DNA of 64,000 nucleotides from Cryptomeria japonica (lineage: Eukaryota > Streptophyta > Pinopsida > Cupressales > Cupressaceae), in assembly GCF_030272615.1 (NCBI RefSeq), contig NC_081409.1, positions 910,987,330 to 911,051,329 on the forward strand. The letters are read 5' to 3'. A program made the translations under genes and the position numbers. Below, one piece after another: positions 37,069-50,131 of this stretch; position 1 is the first letter of the stretch, and each line of letters starts with the position of its first letter. Under the pieces are notes generated by a model. That model was given only the letters and a program-made list of their open reading frames with translations. It made no database searches and was not told where the DNA came from.

Positions 37069-38658
37069 TGATGGGTTGGTGCTTGGGATAGACTAGCCTA
37101 GTCTATGCTTTTGGATCCTTTCCTTGGATCACCTGGTGTTCTCCTCACACCCTAGGGTCTCTAGGACTTCCTTTCCTTGAGGAATCCCCTGACCTTGCCC
37201 AATCCACCCACCAATGAGTTGCTTTGCTGCTCCTAAGGTCTCACCTACTCATGAGACTCAAAACCCCTTACTATGGCTAATAAGGGCTATGTTTTTTCTA
37301 CACCTTCTAGGGTCTTAGCAAGGTTAAATCAAGTCTTAAACCATGTTTTATGTCTCTCAATGTGCTCCCAATAAGTTTCTACCTTCATCCTTTCTACTGA
37401 TTTCACTGTTTTGTGTTTTTGCTTACAAAACAGGGCTACAAGGATTAGGACCAATTAGGCCTCCTACCTAGTCCTTTAGGGATTTCTCTCACAAATGATG
37501 CATACACAAACCAAAATCCCAAAATAGACTACCATTCAATTGGAAAGGGCTCAAGGATTTTCTAGGTTTTGGGCCTCCAAGTGGCCGTACAGTGCCTTGG
37601 GCGAATTTTGAGGTTTTTAAGGGTTTTGTGAGGGTTTTGTGGTCTGCCTGGGTCACAATGAGTGTTTTGTGTTTTAGCCACTTTTTCTGGATTGGTGGAG
37701 GCTCCTCCTTCACACCAATGATGCTTCAAACACTCCTCTACAACTCCTCCAAAGAGTTCTCTCTTCTCTATCCAACCTTGCTCTCCAAGACCTCTGCAAC
37801 TTAACCTCTCCTAGTCGGACACTGTTCAGTCTTGCCTAGGATTGGGTCTCTTGATGGCCTCCCTGCATTTTCAAGGGCCCTACTTGTTTTGCAGTATGTT
37901 ACAAGGTCTACACTCTCATTCCCCATGGTTTCATGGTGGTTCCACAATGGGGAATGGAGTTATGCAGCCATTTACACAATCCTGTCCAAAACTGGACAGT
38001 AAGAAGACAATTTACAAACTATTTACAAACACACTCAATCTGCAAATAAACACCTAAACTAATTACTTGAAATGAAATTATTTACACCATGAAAGACATT
38101 CCACACAGTTTTGGATGTATCTCAATCTATTAACTTGCTTGGTTGCTTCATTCAAACTGACTGGTAACAGTTTTGCAGTCTCAATCTGGTCTTTTTGCTA
38201 GGGTCGTACAATGTCTGACATCCAACCCATTAATTTAGGGCTTGCAAATACTTATACTACCCATACCTCAGTTGGTGTGCCAAAATTAGGGCTCTCCACG
38301 CACAACAAGGGTCTATGACCATTTTGGGTGGAAAAGTTGCTTGACAACTTTTAAAAGTTGTCATGCAACTTTTGCATCTTTTGAGCAACTTTGCCTTTGT
38401 TTATTTTCATGACTCCTAAGCCCATTTTGTGCTATCCTAAGGACATTAAAATGCCAATAAGGCCTACCACACACATTCCAGACACACTCAACCTCTCTTG
38501 CACAAGAAATCACAACAAAAACACTAAGGACCTAAAACTAGGACCTAGTCTAGCACACATGAGCTCATGGCTCTTATTCATGTACAATGGCTTCTAAAGA
38601 AAAATGACACCAAAAAAACAAAGAAAGAGAAAGAGTTTGGAAGGTTTCTCCTACACCA
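37069..38658 (-). repeat. 3' LTR of the chromovirus
   Basis: On the minus strand it begins TGGTGTAGGAGAAACC at 38658 and ends CACCAACCCATCA at 37069. 1,590 bp, the same length as the partner LTR. Several small plus-strand ORFs in both LTR copies (for example 37842-38057) are not genes. Confidence 0.93.
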
Positions 38659-38671
38659 TACTCCCCCTCTG
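38659..38671 (-). other. Polypurine tract of the chromovirus
   Basis: The minus strand reads GCAGAGGGGGAGTA immediately before the LTR, just after the gag-pol frame. Confidence 0.75.
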
Positions 38672-38678
38672 CACATAA

Positions 38679-41600
38679 CTAAGAAAAATAAGAAGAAATG
38701 AGAGCTGAGTCTATTCCAAGTGTCTTGAACCTGCTCTCCTCCACCCATGTAGCTTCAGATACTGGTTGATCTGCCCATTTTACTAAGTGCTCCATGTAGA
38801 CCTGGTGTCTAGTAGACTTCTTCACCCTTGATTCCAAGATCTCCTCTGCTTTAGGCTTCTTCACTTGAGGTAAGGTATTTACATCCAAGTCTTGTAATAC
38901 CTTAGCTTGGTTCTCAGTCTATCTTGCTATCTCTCCCTTGTACATTACCAAATCAACAACATTAAAGACTAGTGAAAAGGCTAAGTCTGAAGGTAAATCA
39001 ACCTTATAGGCATTCTCACCATATTTTTCTAGAGTTTGACAAGGTCCTACTCTCTTCATCTGCAGTTTGGTAGGCTTACCACTTTGCATCCTGGCTTTGC
39101 TCAAATGTACCATCACATAGTCACCCACCTTGAACTAAACTTCTCTCCTTCTCTCATCCACTTTGGCCTTCAATTTTTGAGTGGATTCAAGGATGGCCTT
39201 CTTAACTTGCTCTTGAACTTCCTTGATGGTTTGAATGAAGTCCTCTGCATGCCCGCTCTTCATCTCCAAAGTACGAAGGTCTCTCAACTCACATACTCCC
39301 CTTGGATGTCTGCCATACACAACCTCAAAAGGGCTTCTACCAGTGGTTCTATTCACACTGTCATTATATGCATACTCTGCTTGAGGAATGATTAGGTCCC
39401 ATGTCTGACCATATTCCTTAGTGAGACACCTCAACAAATTGCCTAACACCCTGTTGATGACTTCAGTTTGACCATCTGTTTGTGGATGGTAAGTTGAGCT
39501 AAATGACAAGTTAGTTCCTAGTCTCTTCCATAATGTTTGCCAAAAATGACCCATGAACTTGTTGTCCTTGTCTGAAACAATGCTTAAAGGGAGTCCATGA
39601 ATCCTAACAATCTCTTTGAAGAAGAGATGTGCAACATAGCTAGCATCATGTGTAGTCTTACATGGAATGAAATGACTCATCTTGGAAAGTCTATCTACTA
39701 CTACATAGATGTTGTCCATACCTGTTTTAGTCTTGGGAAGTCCTACTACAAAGTCCATGTTTATACATTCCCAAGGTCTGTTAAGGACCAGTAATGGTTG
39801 ATAAAGACCAACATTGCTTGATCCTCCTTTGGCTCTTTGACACACTCCACATTTCTCTACATACCTCTTTACATCTCTTGGCAACTTTGGCCAATAGTAG
39901 TACCTCTGTACTAAATCCAAGGTTTTTTTGACTCCAAAGTGTCCACTTAAACTGCCATTATGTTTTTCTTGGATGAGGTTCTCTCTCATGGATCCTTTAG
40001 GTACACACAAGTGGTTACCCTTGGACAAGAGACCATTTTGGAGAGTGTAATTTCCATACTCACCATGGAAATGGTTCTCAAACTCTTTGCAAACCTTGTA
40101 AGCTGATGAGAAGTCTTCATCTCCTTCATAGAGGTCTTTGAAACCTTCTATGCCCATGCTCTGCAACTGTAGTTCTTGAACTATCAACAACTTCCTGCTT
40201 AATGCATCTGCCACCTTATTAAGTTGCCCCTTCTTATGCTTGATGGAGAAGGTGAAGGATTGGAGGTATTCCATCCATTTCAGATGTCTATTGCTTAGCT
40301 TCTCTTGAGTGTTAATGTAACTCAATGCCTAGTTGTCTATGAACACTACAAATTCCTTTGGGAGTAGGTAATGCCTCCATTTCTTTAGTGACTGCACTAA
40401 TGCATACAACTCTAGGTCATAGGCTGAGTACTTCTTCTTTGCTTCATTAAGCTTCTCACTGAAAAATGCCACAGGTCTTCCATCTTGACTCAACACACCA
40501 CCTACTGTAATTCCACTTGCATCACACTCTAAAGTGAATAGCTTATCAAACGTAGGTAGGAGAAGGATAGGTTTTGTGGCTACTTCCTATTTCAACAATT
40601 GAAATGCTTTGTCAGCCTGCTCAGTCCATTTAAACTTAGTTTTAAGGCCTCCTTTGATGGTGTCAAGAACTGGTGCACATATGCCACTGAAGTTCCTCAC
40701 AAACTTCCTATAGAATTTAGCTAATCCATGGAAACTTCTAACCTCAGTCCCTGTTTTAGGTGCAGGCCAATTCAAGATTGCCTCCACTTTGCTTGGATCC
40801 ATCTTCAAGGTTCCTTTAGACACCACAAATCCTAAGTAGACCAGCTCTTGCTTCAAAAAGTCACACTTCTCTAGGTTGATGGATAGCTTCTCCTCATGCA
40901 ACCTCTCTAAGACTAACCTCAAATGCTCAAGGTGCTCCTCTTTGGTTCTGCTATAGATGAGAATGTCATCTAGGTACACCACCACAAATCTGCCTGTGAA
41001 ATCCTTCAACACTTCATTCATCAACCTCATGAAGGTGCTTGGAGCATTGGTGAGTCCAAATGGCATCACAAGCCATTCATACAATCCTTCTATGGTTTTA
41101 AAAGTAGTCTTCCACTCATCACCCTCCTTAATTCTTATCTAGTGATAACCACTTTTAAGGTCTAGCTTGGTGAAATACATAGCCCCTCCTAAACAGTCCA
41201 TTAGATCCTCTATTCTAGGAATAGGAAACCTATACCTTATGGTAATCCTATTGATTGCTCTTGAGTCAGTGCAAAGTATCCACTTACCTCCTTTTTTTGA
41301 TGCTAGCACTACTGGGACTACACATGGGCTGATGCTCCTCTTAATCAGTCCTTGTTCCAATAACTCCTACACTTGCCTTGCTACCTCCTTATTTTGATAA
41401 GGTGTGAGCTTATATGCAGCCTTGTTAGGTAAGGATGGACCGGGAACAAAGTCTATTTGATGACTTATAGACCTTCTTGGTGGGAGTTTTGCAAGTGTTC
41501 CATCACTCACTATGTCCTTATACTCTTGCAACATGTGCTTCACCTCCTTGGGTATCTCTGCCTGCAACTTTTCTTCTCCCTTCTTTGGCTTCACAAAGAT

Positions 41601-43277
41601 GGCACACTTCACTATCTCCTCCTCATGTAGCAATTTTAAAAACTCTTTACTGGTAGCCAATAAAACACTAGGTGTTCTTGAAGTTCCTTCTTCATTCTCT
41701 GTCAAAGACTGAATCTTGAAGGTTTTGCTGTCCTTCTTAAAGGAAATGGAGTTCTCCTCTCCATCATAGATCACCTTCCTATCAAATTGCCAGGGTCTTC
41801 CTAGCAATAAGTGACATGCATCCATAGGTAACACATCACAAAGGATCTTATCCTTGTATCCTCCAATAGAAAACTCTACCCAAGTCTGCTCATTGACTAG
41901 CACACTTTTCTCATGATTCAACCATGTCACCTTGTATGGGTTAGTGTGGGGTATCCTTGTGAGTTTCAACTTCTTGACTGCCTCTTCTGATATGATATTG
42001 TCAGTTGAGCCTGAATCAACTATCACCTTGTAAACTTTACCAAGAATCTTGCACCTCACCCTAAACAATGCTCTCCTATGCTTAGGTTCACTCTTCTCTG
42101 GCTGTCTTATCAAGACCCTATTGAACATCAGATTTTCTCCTATCTCTGATTCAATATGGTCCACCTTAGGTGTCTTGCTGCTTGAAGAGTCTTCATGTGC
42201 ATATGCAACCCTCTTTCCACTATTTGATGATGTAGGCTTGTCAGGGCATCTATATGCCGGGTGTCCCACTTGTCCACAATTGTAACACTTCATTGTTGCA
42301 AAATAGGAGTTACCTCTGCTGGTACCTCTACCCCTATTTGGACCACCTTGTGCACCTCTTCCTCTAGAATGTCCTCCTCTGAGATTGGCTTCACTGTCAT
42401 GCTCAGTCAACTTGGCTTCTCCTTGGTTTCTTGGCTCATTTGCCTTGCTTTGGTAACCACCTCGGTGATTCACTTGATCTCTATCTCTGCCTCTACCCCT
42501 GTTATTGGAGTCTCCTTTCCTTTTGTTCCTCTCTTCTACCTTGGTAGCAAGCTGATGACATTTTTGCATAGTAGTAGGAGTCCATAGGCTTATCTCCTCT
42601 TGAATGTTCCACTTTAGGCCGCTTAGATACCTAGCCACCTTAATAGATTCATCTTCTTGGACTATGGATCTAAGACATAGCTTTTGAAACTCCTCTATGT
42701 AGGAGGTCACATCAAGATCCTTCTGCTTCAATCCTTGTCTCTTCTTATGAAGTTGGACTTCATAATCCTCTGGTAAGTAGTTCTCCTTAATCTTACTCAC
42801 CATAGCTTTCCAATTTGCAATAGGTAGCTTTCCCATACTAACTTTTTCTTCTTGCAGGTACTTCCACCATGTCAAAGCTACTCCCCTTAATCTTGATTTG
42901 GCAACTTTAACCTTTTGAGCCTTTGTCACTCCCTCACACTCAAAGTGGTTTTCCATGCCCTCAATCCATTCCATAATAGCGTCTATGTCCATTCTTCCAC
43001 TGAAATGTGGCAATCCTTCAAAGGCTTTGGTGTTCAAGGCCTTAATAGCCTTCACAAAAGGTTCTTCATTGAACAAGGGATCTGGTTCAGGGATAATGTC
43101 ATCTATGTCTATAGTCTTCTTGCCTTTACCCTTGGTGTCTTCATCCCAAGGTCCTTGTGTCCTCTGATCCACCACTTCCTGCAGTTTATCCCTTATCTCA
43201 CTCATAGCTTCTTCAAGGAGTCTATTCTTCTCCTTCTATTCTTCCACCTCTCTAGCCAGCTCTGCATTAGTAACCAT
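38679..43277 (-). pseudogene. Chromovirus gag-pol polyprotein with seven in-frame TAG codons
   Basis: From ATG 43277 to the last TAG (38681-38679) a single frame of 1,533 codons reads through, with no frameshift. Domains: gag with RNA-binding knuckle CYNCGQVGHPAYRC (about 42290-42245); protease VDSGSTDNII (about 42025); RT with [16 protein letters not shown] and YLDD (40976-40965); RNase H (about 40530-40250); integrase with an HHCC finger (H-H-C-C, about 39960-39830) and catalytic residues in MDFVVG (39760), SDKDNKF (39576) and QTEVINR (39470). A chromodomain ends the frame (EILESR..., VKWADQPVSEATWVEES, 38840-38715). TAG codons interrupt it at 43238, 41369, 41141, 40589, 40331, 39137 and 38921 (first base on the minus strand). 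The one at 41141 replaces the Gln of the conserved GYHQIRI. No TAA or TGA occurs inside. Confidence 0.95.
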
Positions 43278-43337
43278 TCTACTCTCCCCTACTGATTCAC
43301 CAGTATATAGAGACATACACAATCCAACAAGTCTTTT

Positions 43338-43354
43338 ACTTGCTCTAATACCAA
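43338..43354 (-). other. Primer-binding site of the chromovirus
   Basis: The minus strand reads TTGGTATTAGAGCAAGT just after the LTR end (43357), one mismatch from the plant initiator-tRNA PBS TGGTATCAGAGC. Confidence 0.75.
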
Positions 43355-43356
43355 TC

Positions 43357-44946
43357 TGATGGGTTGGTGCTTGGGATAGACTAGCCTAGTCTATGCTCTT
43401 GGATCCTTTCCTTGGATCACCTAGTGTTCTCCTCACACCCTAGGGTCTCTAGGAATTCCTTTTCTTGAGGAATCCCCTGACCTTGCCCAATCCACCCACC
43501 AATGAGTTGCTTTGTTGCTCCTAAGGTCTCACCTACTCATGAGACTCAAAACCCCTTACTATGGCTAATAAGGGCTATGCTTGTTCTACACCTTCCAGGG
43601 TCTTAGCAAGGTTAAATCAGGTCTTAAACCATGTTTTATGCCCCTCCATGTGCCCCTAAGAAGTTGCTACCTTCATCCTTTCTACCAATTTCACTGTTTT
43701 GTGTTTTTGCTTACAAAACAGGGCTACAAGGACTAGGACCAATTAGGCCTCCTACCCGGTCCTTTAGGGATTTCTCTCACAAAGGATGCATACACAACCC
43801 AAACTCCCAAAATAGACTACCATTCAATTGGAAAGGGCTCAAGGATTTTCTAGGTTTTGGGCCTCCAAGTGGCCGTACAGTGCCTTGGGAAAATTTTGGG
43901 GTTTTTAAGGGTTTTGTGAGGGTTTTGTGGTCTGCCTAGGTCACAGTGAGTGTTTTGTGTTTTAGACACTTTTCCTAGATTTGTGGAGGCTCCTCCTTCA
44001 CACCAATGATGCTTCAAACACTCCTCTACACCTCCTCCAAAGAGTGCTCTCTTCTCTATCCAACCTTGCTCTCAAAGACCTCTGCAACTTAACCTCTCCT
44101 AGCCGAGCACTGTTCAGTCTCGCCTAGGATTGGGTCTCTTGATGGCCTCCCTACATTTTCAAGGGCCCTTATTGTTTTTTAGTATGGTTCAAGGTCTTCA
44201 CTCTCATTCCCCATGGTTTCATGGTAGTTCCACAATGGGGAATGGAGTTATGCAGCCATTTACACAATCCTGTCCAAAACTGGACAGTAAGAAGACAATT
44301 TACAAACTATTTACAAACACACTCAATCTGCAAATAAAAACCTAAACTAATTACTTGAAATGAAATTATTTACACCATGAAAGACATTCCACATAGTTTT
44401 GGACGTATCTCAATCGATTAACTTGCTTGGTTGCTTCATTCAAACTAACTGGTAACAGTTTTGCAGTCTCAGTCTGGTCTTTTTGCTAGGGCCATACAAT
44501 GTCTGACATCCAACCCATTAATTTAGGGTTTGTAAATACTTATACTACCCATACCTTGATTGGTGTGCCAAAATTAGGGCTCTCCATGCACAACAAGGGT
44601 CTATGAACATTTTGGGTGGAAAAGTTGCTTGACAACTTTTAAAAGTTATCATGCAACTTTTGCATCTTTTGAGCAACTTTGCCTTTGTTGCTTTTCATGA
44701 CTCCTAAGCCTATTTTGGGCTATCCTAAGGACATCAACATGCCAATAAGGCCTACCACACACATTCCAGGCACACTCAACCTCTCCTGCACAAGAAATCA
44801 CAACAAAAACACTAAGGACCTAAAACTAGGACCTAGTCTAGCACACATGAGCTCATGGCTCTTGTTCATGTACAATGGCTTCTAAAGAAGCATAACACCA
44901 ACAAAACAAAGAAATAGAAAGAGTTTGGAAGGGTTCTCTTGCACCA
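43357..44946 (-). repeat. 5' LTR of the chromovirus
   Basis: The minus strand begins TGGTGCAAGAGAACCC at 44946 and ends CACCAACCCATCA at 43357. 1,590 bp, matches 37069-38658. Confidence 0.93.
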
Positions 44947-45675
44947 GTGGGGATGGAGGAGGAGGGGGAGGGGTTGGTGGGTTTGGAGGAGGTGGCCGAT
45001 TCGGAGGTGGAGGTGGGGGTGGTGGTCGATTACAGCGGAGAGGGAGAGGTGGGAAGCCATTGCGGCTATCTCAGGGACCGTTGATATAGGGAGGTATGTG
45101 ATTAGGTGGTAGGGATGCAAGTGAGGGATAGACACCTATGGAGATAGAGGAGGGAGATATGGGAGAGGGAGCCACTGGGGAGGCACCTATGGATATGGGG
45201 GAGGGAGCTACGGGAGGAGATCTGCGGGATCATATGATAGGATATTTACAAACTCGCGTAGAGGATTTGGAGGTAGAGGTAGTAGCTAGAGATGTGTAGT
45301 TATTTGCACGAGAGTCAGAGCTGACTGTGGTGCTGTGGGAGAGGGATGATGTAGTGGAGAGATTAGCAGAGCTATAGGAGAGAGTCCAGGTTGGAGTAGG
45401 AGCACAGGGTCCTACTGGGGAGGTGATGAGGGAGATTCGACGGGCATAGGCAGAGATAGAGTATTGGCGGGGGTTATACGAGCAGGTAGTGCCAGCTAGT
45501 CAATGAGCATTGAGCTATTCCCAGATGCGGCAGGTGAGATTAGAGTGGTCACAGAGGATGCAGAGGAGTGGTGGTGTGATGGGTCCTTCCCAAAGAGATA
45601 GATCAGGTGGTGCAAGGGCTAGTGGGGGAGCAGGTAGAGATGGGGGTGCAACATCTAGTCAGAGTGGCATCTGAG

Positions 45676-48300
45676 AGAGCATTTTGTATGCATTTATTTT
45701 ATCATTTGGACTGTACCTTGGATGGATCTTGGTAGCTGATGTTTTGGACTTCATTGTACTCTTGGTACATGAATATTTTTGGCAATATGATATGATATAT
45801 GAGGAGATCCCATTTTTGTGAGGATATGCATTTTGATGACATGTATGGATGTTTATGCAGGATGATGATTTTATGATTTTATGCTCAGATGGATACTTTA
45901 TACTTGCTACATGTATGTGTTTTTATGAGATGATTCCTATATGCATGTTTTTATGATGATTTATGCCTACATGATGTCTATATTCATATTGTATGACGTG
46001 ATGCTAACATGTATATGCAGGTTTATATATGTGTGCATGATGTGTTGGTGATGTAATGCCTTATGTATGTAATGCCATGATGATTATGTATGCATAATAA
46101 AATGATGGTTATGATGGTTGTTTGGATTTTGATGAGACAATGAGATAATGATATGCAATGTTTTTAGGATTTAATGCGGTAAATGAATGATTTATATATG
46201 TAAATGCATCTAGATGTTGGTTAGACGAATGTAACAAATGTAAAGTACAAAATGTTGAAATGATGATTTCTAAATGAACCCATATGGATAATGTATATGA
46301 ACCCACATGGAAACAAATGGTTTTGTTTACGAGTCTAAATGGTGAAAAATATGATGATGTTAAATGATAATGCAACTCATGAATAACTGCACCTTAATGC
46401 AATTTAAAAAATAGAATGAATGCATGTTTGTTATGAATCCTAAATGAAAAGCATTGAATGAGTATACAAATATACTAAATGGATAAATGAATTCACTTTA
46501 ACTAATGGATAGATAAATAGATGTAAGCAACGATAAATGATGATAAATGATGATTGGTAACTTGATACTAAATGAATGCATAGTAACGGCTAATACAATC
46601 AAGGACATTTGTATCATATGAATGAATCTTAATGTCATGATTATGCAATGATGAAATGATATAATAAGACTAATGTCAATAAATGATAATAAACTATATG
46701 TAACTTTATACATCTAAATGATATGAAATGCACTTGATGTAAATGCAACTAAATGTAATGATGATGATATGATCATGATAGATGAATGCAAGGTTGTTTA
46801 GACTTTGCATGATGCACTGATGATGTATCAGAGTACTCTATTGCGATTGTATCCAAGACCAGCTCAATTTTCACATAACTGCTTATATTAACTTTGTTCA
46901 CACTTGCATACAAAACCATGTACATGAATAATGAATGAGTAAATGGATGGGTGAGATGGAACAGAATGCAATATAAATAGAGGAGATGGAATGACAATCC
47001 ATAGTGCTTTATTTTCATCATTGAGCTTAAAAATGTTGTAAGAAAAATACAAGCAACTTGACATAATGATTCAAGATGACCTGAGTAGTTCTTACATGAA
47101 TTTTGATATAGCAAGTTAATACAAGCAACTTGATATAATGGATCAAGTTGACCTGAGTATTGCTTGTGGAATAGTCAAGGATTATCTCCTTTCATGCATG
47201 ACTTGGAACGTCCTCCTTGATCTTTTGCCGATCATATCCTGAGACAAGTTCATACCGTAATCAGAGATAAGCCATTTTGGATGAGGCAGTAGTAACCAAG
47301 GATAGAGCATCGTATTTGTAGGCAAAAAACATATATAAAGAATAAAGAATATGGACCTTCGATAATGGTTCATGATCATATGGTCGAGGTATATGCTATA
47401 TTCAACAAGCCATAGTGATTTATGACTGTATTTTTCCTATGATCACATAGCTTAGTGAACTTCCCACGTAGACACCATTAGTACATGCCCCAGAACTTCA
47501 TCGGAATAATTCACAGAAGATACACAAACAATGTTGTAGGACCCTGATATATATATAAACAAATGACTAACCTACAAATCAACCAAGTATTTGATAGCTT
47601 AAACAAAATTTTCTTGTCAAAGAAAATGTCATTTTGTCTTTGTTTTGGTAAGGAAGGATGCATCCTTGTTTAAGACAATTTGCGTGTTTGATGTTGATTG
47701 TTTGGTCGATATGATAAGTGGTCATCATTTGGAGATTTTCACAATGTTTTATTTGGTATCTGCTTTGAAAAACATATGTACAGGGTGTTGCCATGTTTTT
47801 GTTTGTTTGATGTTTTCTGATGTTTTTGGATTTTGTGAGATAGTTTCTTCAATGTTTTTGGTATTTTCTGAGATAATTTTTCAATGTTTTTGGTATTGTG
47901 ATGATTGTTTCAATGAAGAACTCAGTGAATCATAGAAAAATGTAGTATCCACTTCCATGAGACTAGAATAAGGGTATTGCCCCCAGTTTAGATATGACTA
48001 TGAAAAAGCGGGATGCCAGATGCATGAAGTACTATCCTTGATTGCAGATCAATAACAAGCCATGGTTTTGGACTGATGGATGAGTGAATGTGATCACAAC
48101 AAGTCTGAAAGACAATGGAGCCATAGCCTTTACGAGTGGCACTTGTTTGCCAGGTTTTTACCATCGCACTTACCCAAGGTGCCACCAAAGTGGTTGTTCA
48201 CCGTTTGGATGCATGATTTTTCTTTACTATTTTGATGTTTTTGTATTTTCTTCAGGTCATTTATCTGAATGTTTTTGGTGTTTTTCCGGTATGTATGGGA
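45676..48300 (-). repeat. Post-pol region of element B
   Basis: Lies between the convergent ends of the PMD gene (+) and pol (-). On the minus strand it matches A 27026-28969 and C 59782-61600, for example around the word AAAGATCAAGGAGGACGTTC. It contains the hairpin pair (CAACTTGAT 47126-47134 with ATCAAGTTG 47142-47150; a second, weaker one at about 47054-47078). Rich in ATGAATGCAT-type words. No supported gene; ORFs such as 47645-47935 (+) are not conserved. Confidence 0.6.
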
Positions 48301-48309
48301 GCTTGTTGC

Positions 48310-49740
48310 TCTATGTAGCTTATGTATAAAACCATTTGAGGTACATGTTGTTGATCAGATCTGCTAGTGGCTCTCCTTCTGAAGTAGCCAACTGATATGC
48401 CCCGGACCCAAATACAACAGTATAACATATGGACCCAGCCAGTTTGATTCAAACTTTCCCTGATGTTCTCAGTTGGGTTGGTTGCGAGGATTTTCTCAAA
48501 GAACAAGATCACCTACCTCGAATGTATGAGGTCTAACCCGATGATTATAGCTTTTTCTCATGTGCTGCTGATAGGCCTTGAGGTGATTGTATGTAACTTG
48601 TCGCTTCTCATCAAGTAGGTCTAAATCTTGAAGACATGATACTCTGTATGCTTCATCATCGATGAGATTGTGCAAGGAAACCCGTAGAGATGGTATCTCG
48701 ACCTCAATAGGTAAGATAGCTTTTGCACCATAGACTAGTGAGTAGGGAGTTGTGCCTGTAGGGGTTCGAATGCTAGTTCAATATGCCCATAGTATTGGAT
48801 TCAATTGAACATGCCAATCATGATCGACATCATTGACTATCTTCTTGAATATTCTTAATATATTTTCATTTGATGCTTCGTCCTGACCATTGCCTCGTGG
48901 GTAATAGGGAGTGGAAAAGCGGTGTTGGATGTGAAATTTCTCATAGAGCTCACAAAATTCCTGATTTTTGAAAGGAAGTCCGTTATCTGTGATGATGGAC
49001 ATGGGTACACCATACCAACAGATGATGTAATTGAGGATGAATGAGGCGATCTGCTTGCCGGTGACTTGGGTAAGTGGAACAGCCTCGATCCACTTTGTGA
49101 AGTACTTGGTGGCGGTAATAATGAATTTGTGGCCGTTGGATGAAGATGGATGGATATTACCCAGAAGGTCAAGTCCCCATTGACAAAAAGGCCATGGTGT
49201 TGTGATGGGTTGCAATTCCTGTGCTGGTGCATGTATCAGGTCTCCATGAACTTGGCATTTCTTGCATTTTCTGTCAAAATAGTATGTCTTTTTCTATTGA
49301 TGGCCAATAGTATCCAGTGCGCAGGAGTTTCTTGGCTAGTGACAGATCGCTTGCATTAGTTCCACAAATTCCTTCATGTACCTCTTCCAAGGCCTTTGTT
49401 ATCTCATCCTATTCCAGACATCAAAGGAGAGCACCATCAAGACTGCGTCGGTATAGGGTTTTAGCAATAATGGTATATCGATCGGTTTGGCGAATGAAGG
49501 TTTTACATTGGTTATTTGATTGGTTAGGAGGAAGTGTGTGATCGCAGAGGTAGGTGTAGAACTCACCGTACCATGGGGATTCAGAATCGATAAAGTGACA
49601 TATCATCTCTGATTTGGGGATATCATAAGCGGGGATCCAAAGCTGTTCTACCAAGAACTCGTAGTGTGTTGAATTTTGTGGAAGATCTAGGAGAGATGCA
49701 ATGGTAGCCATAGCGTCAGCAGCTCGATTCTAATCTCTGG
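48310..49740 (-). pseudogene. Integrase of element B
   Basis: Minus strand, three pieces: 49711-49421 (N-terminal extension), a decayed zinc-binding region near 49390-49220 (VHEGICG..., GYYWPSIEKD), and the core at 49215-48778. The core keeps GLDLLGNI with the first catalytic Asp (about 49165), ITDNGLPFKNQEF with the second (about 48995) and YYPRGNGQDEASN with the Glu (about 48890). The C-terminal part (TPYSLVYGAKAILPIEVEIP and RPHTFEVGDLVLRK type) can be followed to about 48310 in spite of a stop at 48778-48780. A frameshift separates the N-terminal piece from the core near 49300. It would insert the cDNA into the genome; this copy is dead. Confidence 0.85.
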
Positions 49741-49825
49741 GTATCAGCTCAAAGGTGATAGTAATGAATGATGCCTTTAGACTATCCACCATTTGTTTGT
49801 ACGACATGAGTTTGTCATCCTTGGT

Positions 49826-50131
49826 CTAATATTCATCTGTTGCTTGTCGAATGACCAGCTGGGAGTCGCCATATACTTGTAGTTCTTGTAACTTCCATTG
49901 TATGGCTAGCCTGAGTCCTGTGATCAAGGCCTCATACTTTGCTATGTTGTTTGTGCATGGACATGTGAGCCTGTAAGACTTTGGGATGCTGTCACCTTGA
50001 GGTGTGATAAACAGAATGCCTGCCCCCAAGCCATGCTTAGTGTATGAACCATCAAAGTATAGTTTCCATGGTTGTGCTATTGTGATCATGAATCTCTTCA
50101 TCTGGAAAATTGGAAATGAGAGGATGATCAC
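49826..50131 (-). pseudogene. Second, archaeal-type RNase H of element B
   Basis: An aRNH domain: WKLYFDGSYTKHGLGAGILF with the first catalytic Asp, NNIAKYEALITGLRLAI with Glu (usual IAEYEAL; here Lys precedes Tyr) and LQVYGDSQLVIRQ with the third acidic residue. A second RNase H between the RT-RNase H and integrase is characteristic of Tat/Ogre-lineage elements. A frameshift near 50070-50100 joins it to the upstream frame, and a stop lies at about 49826. Confidence 0.85.

Larger units (their letters stand above)
37069..44946 (-). mobile_element. Nested chromovirus (Ty3/gypsy), complete with LTRs
   Basis: A 7,878-bp element with two 1,590-bp LTRs, flanked by GTGGG (37064-37068 and 44947-44951). 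It inserted into the Gly-rich coding region of the PMD gene of element B. tRNA-iMet-type PBS, polypurine tract, one gag-pol frame and a C-terminal chromodomain are present. The LTRs differ by roughly 5-6% in the 330 bases compared by eye. Integration was presumably directed by the chromodomain. Confidence 0.95.
35146..45675 (+). pseudogene. Antisense PMD gene of element B, two exons, split by a chromovirus
   Basis: Exon 1 is 35146-35220: 25 codons starting MSVPI, with TGA at 35170 and 35188, both where an Arg CGA is likely. The donor is GTATGT at 35221. Exon 2 starts at 35822 after ...GTGTAG and runs to 37068, then resumes at 44952 beyond the inserted element. PMD motifs: ERWHSETCTFHLAQGEMTVT and LEDVWRILHIPI (35985-36083), SYIECEPWEDDAEALPYVF (about 36596), LIGRTTYNVERQLPGRVLRQ (about 36670), EEYTQYIVAHPIPRISDPAD (about 36895). 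A Gly/Arg-rich tail (36970-37068 and 44952-45060) and a coiled-coil segment (about 45240-45420) follow. Lesions: a frameshift near 36310-36330, several stops (for example 36083-36085 and 36856-36858) and the 7.9-kb insertion. The end at about 45675 (TGA after a Ser/Gly-rich stretch) is approximate. Confidence 0.85.

Noticed and set aside
46109-47114. Minus-strand short ORFs with membrane-like segments
   Set aside because: AT-rich post-pol region; not conserved in A or C at the same place.
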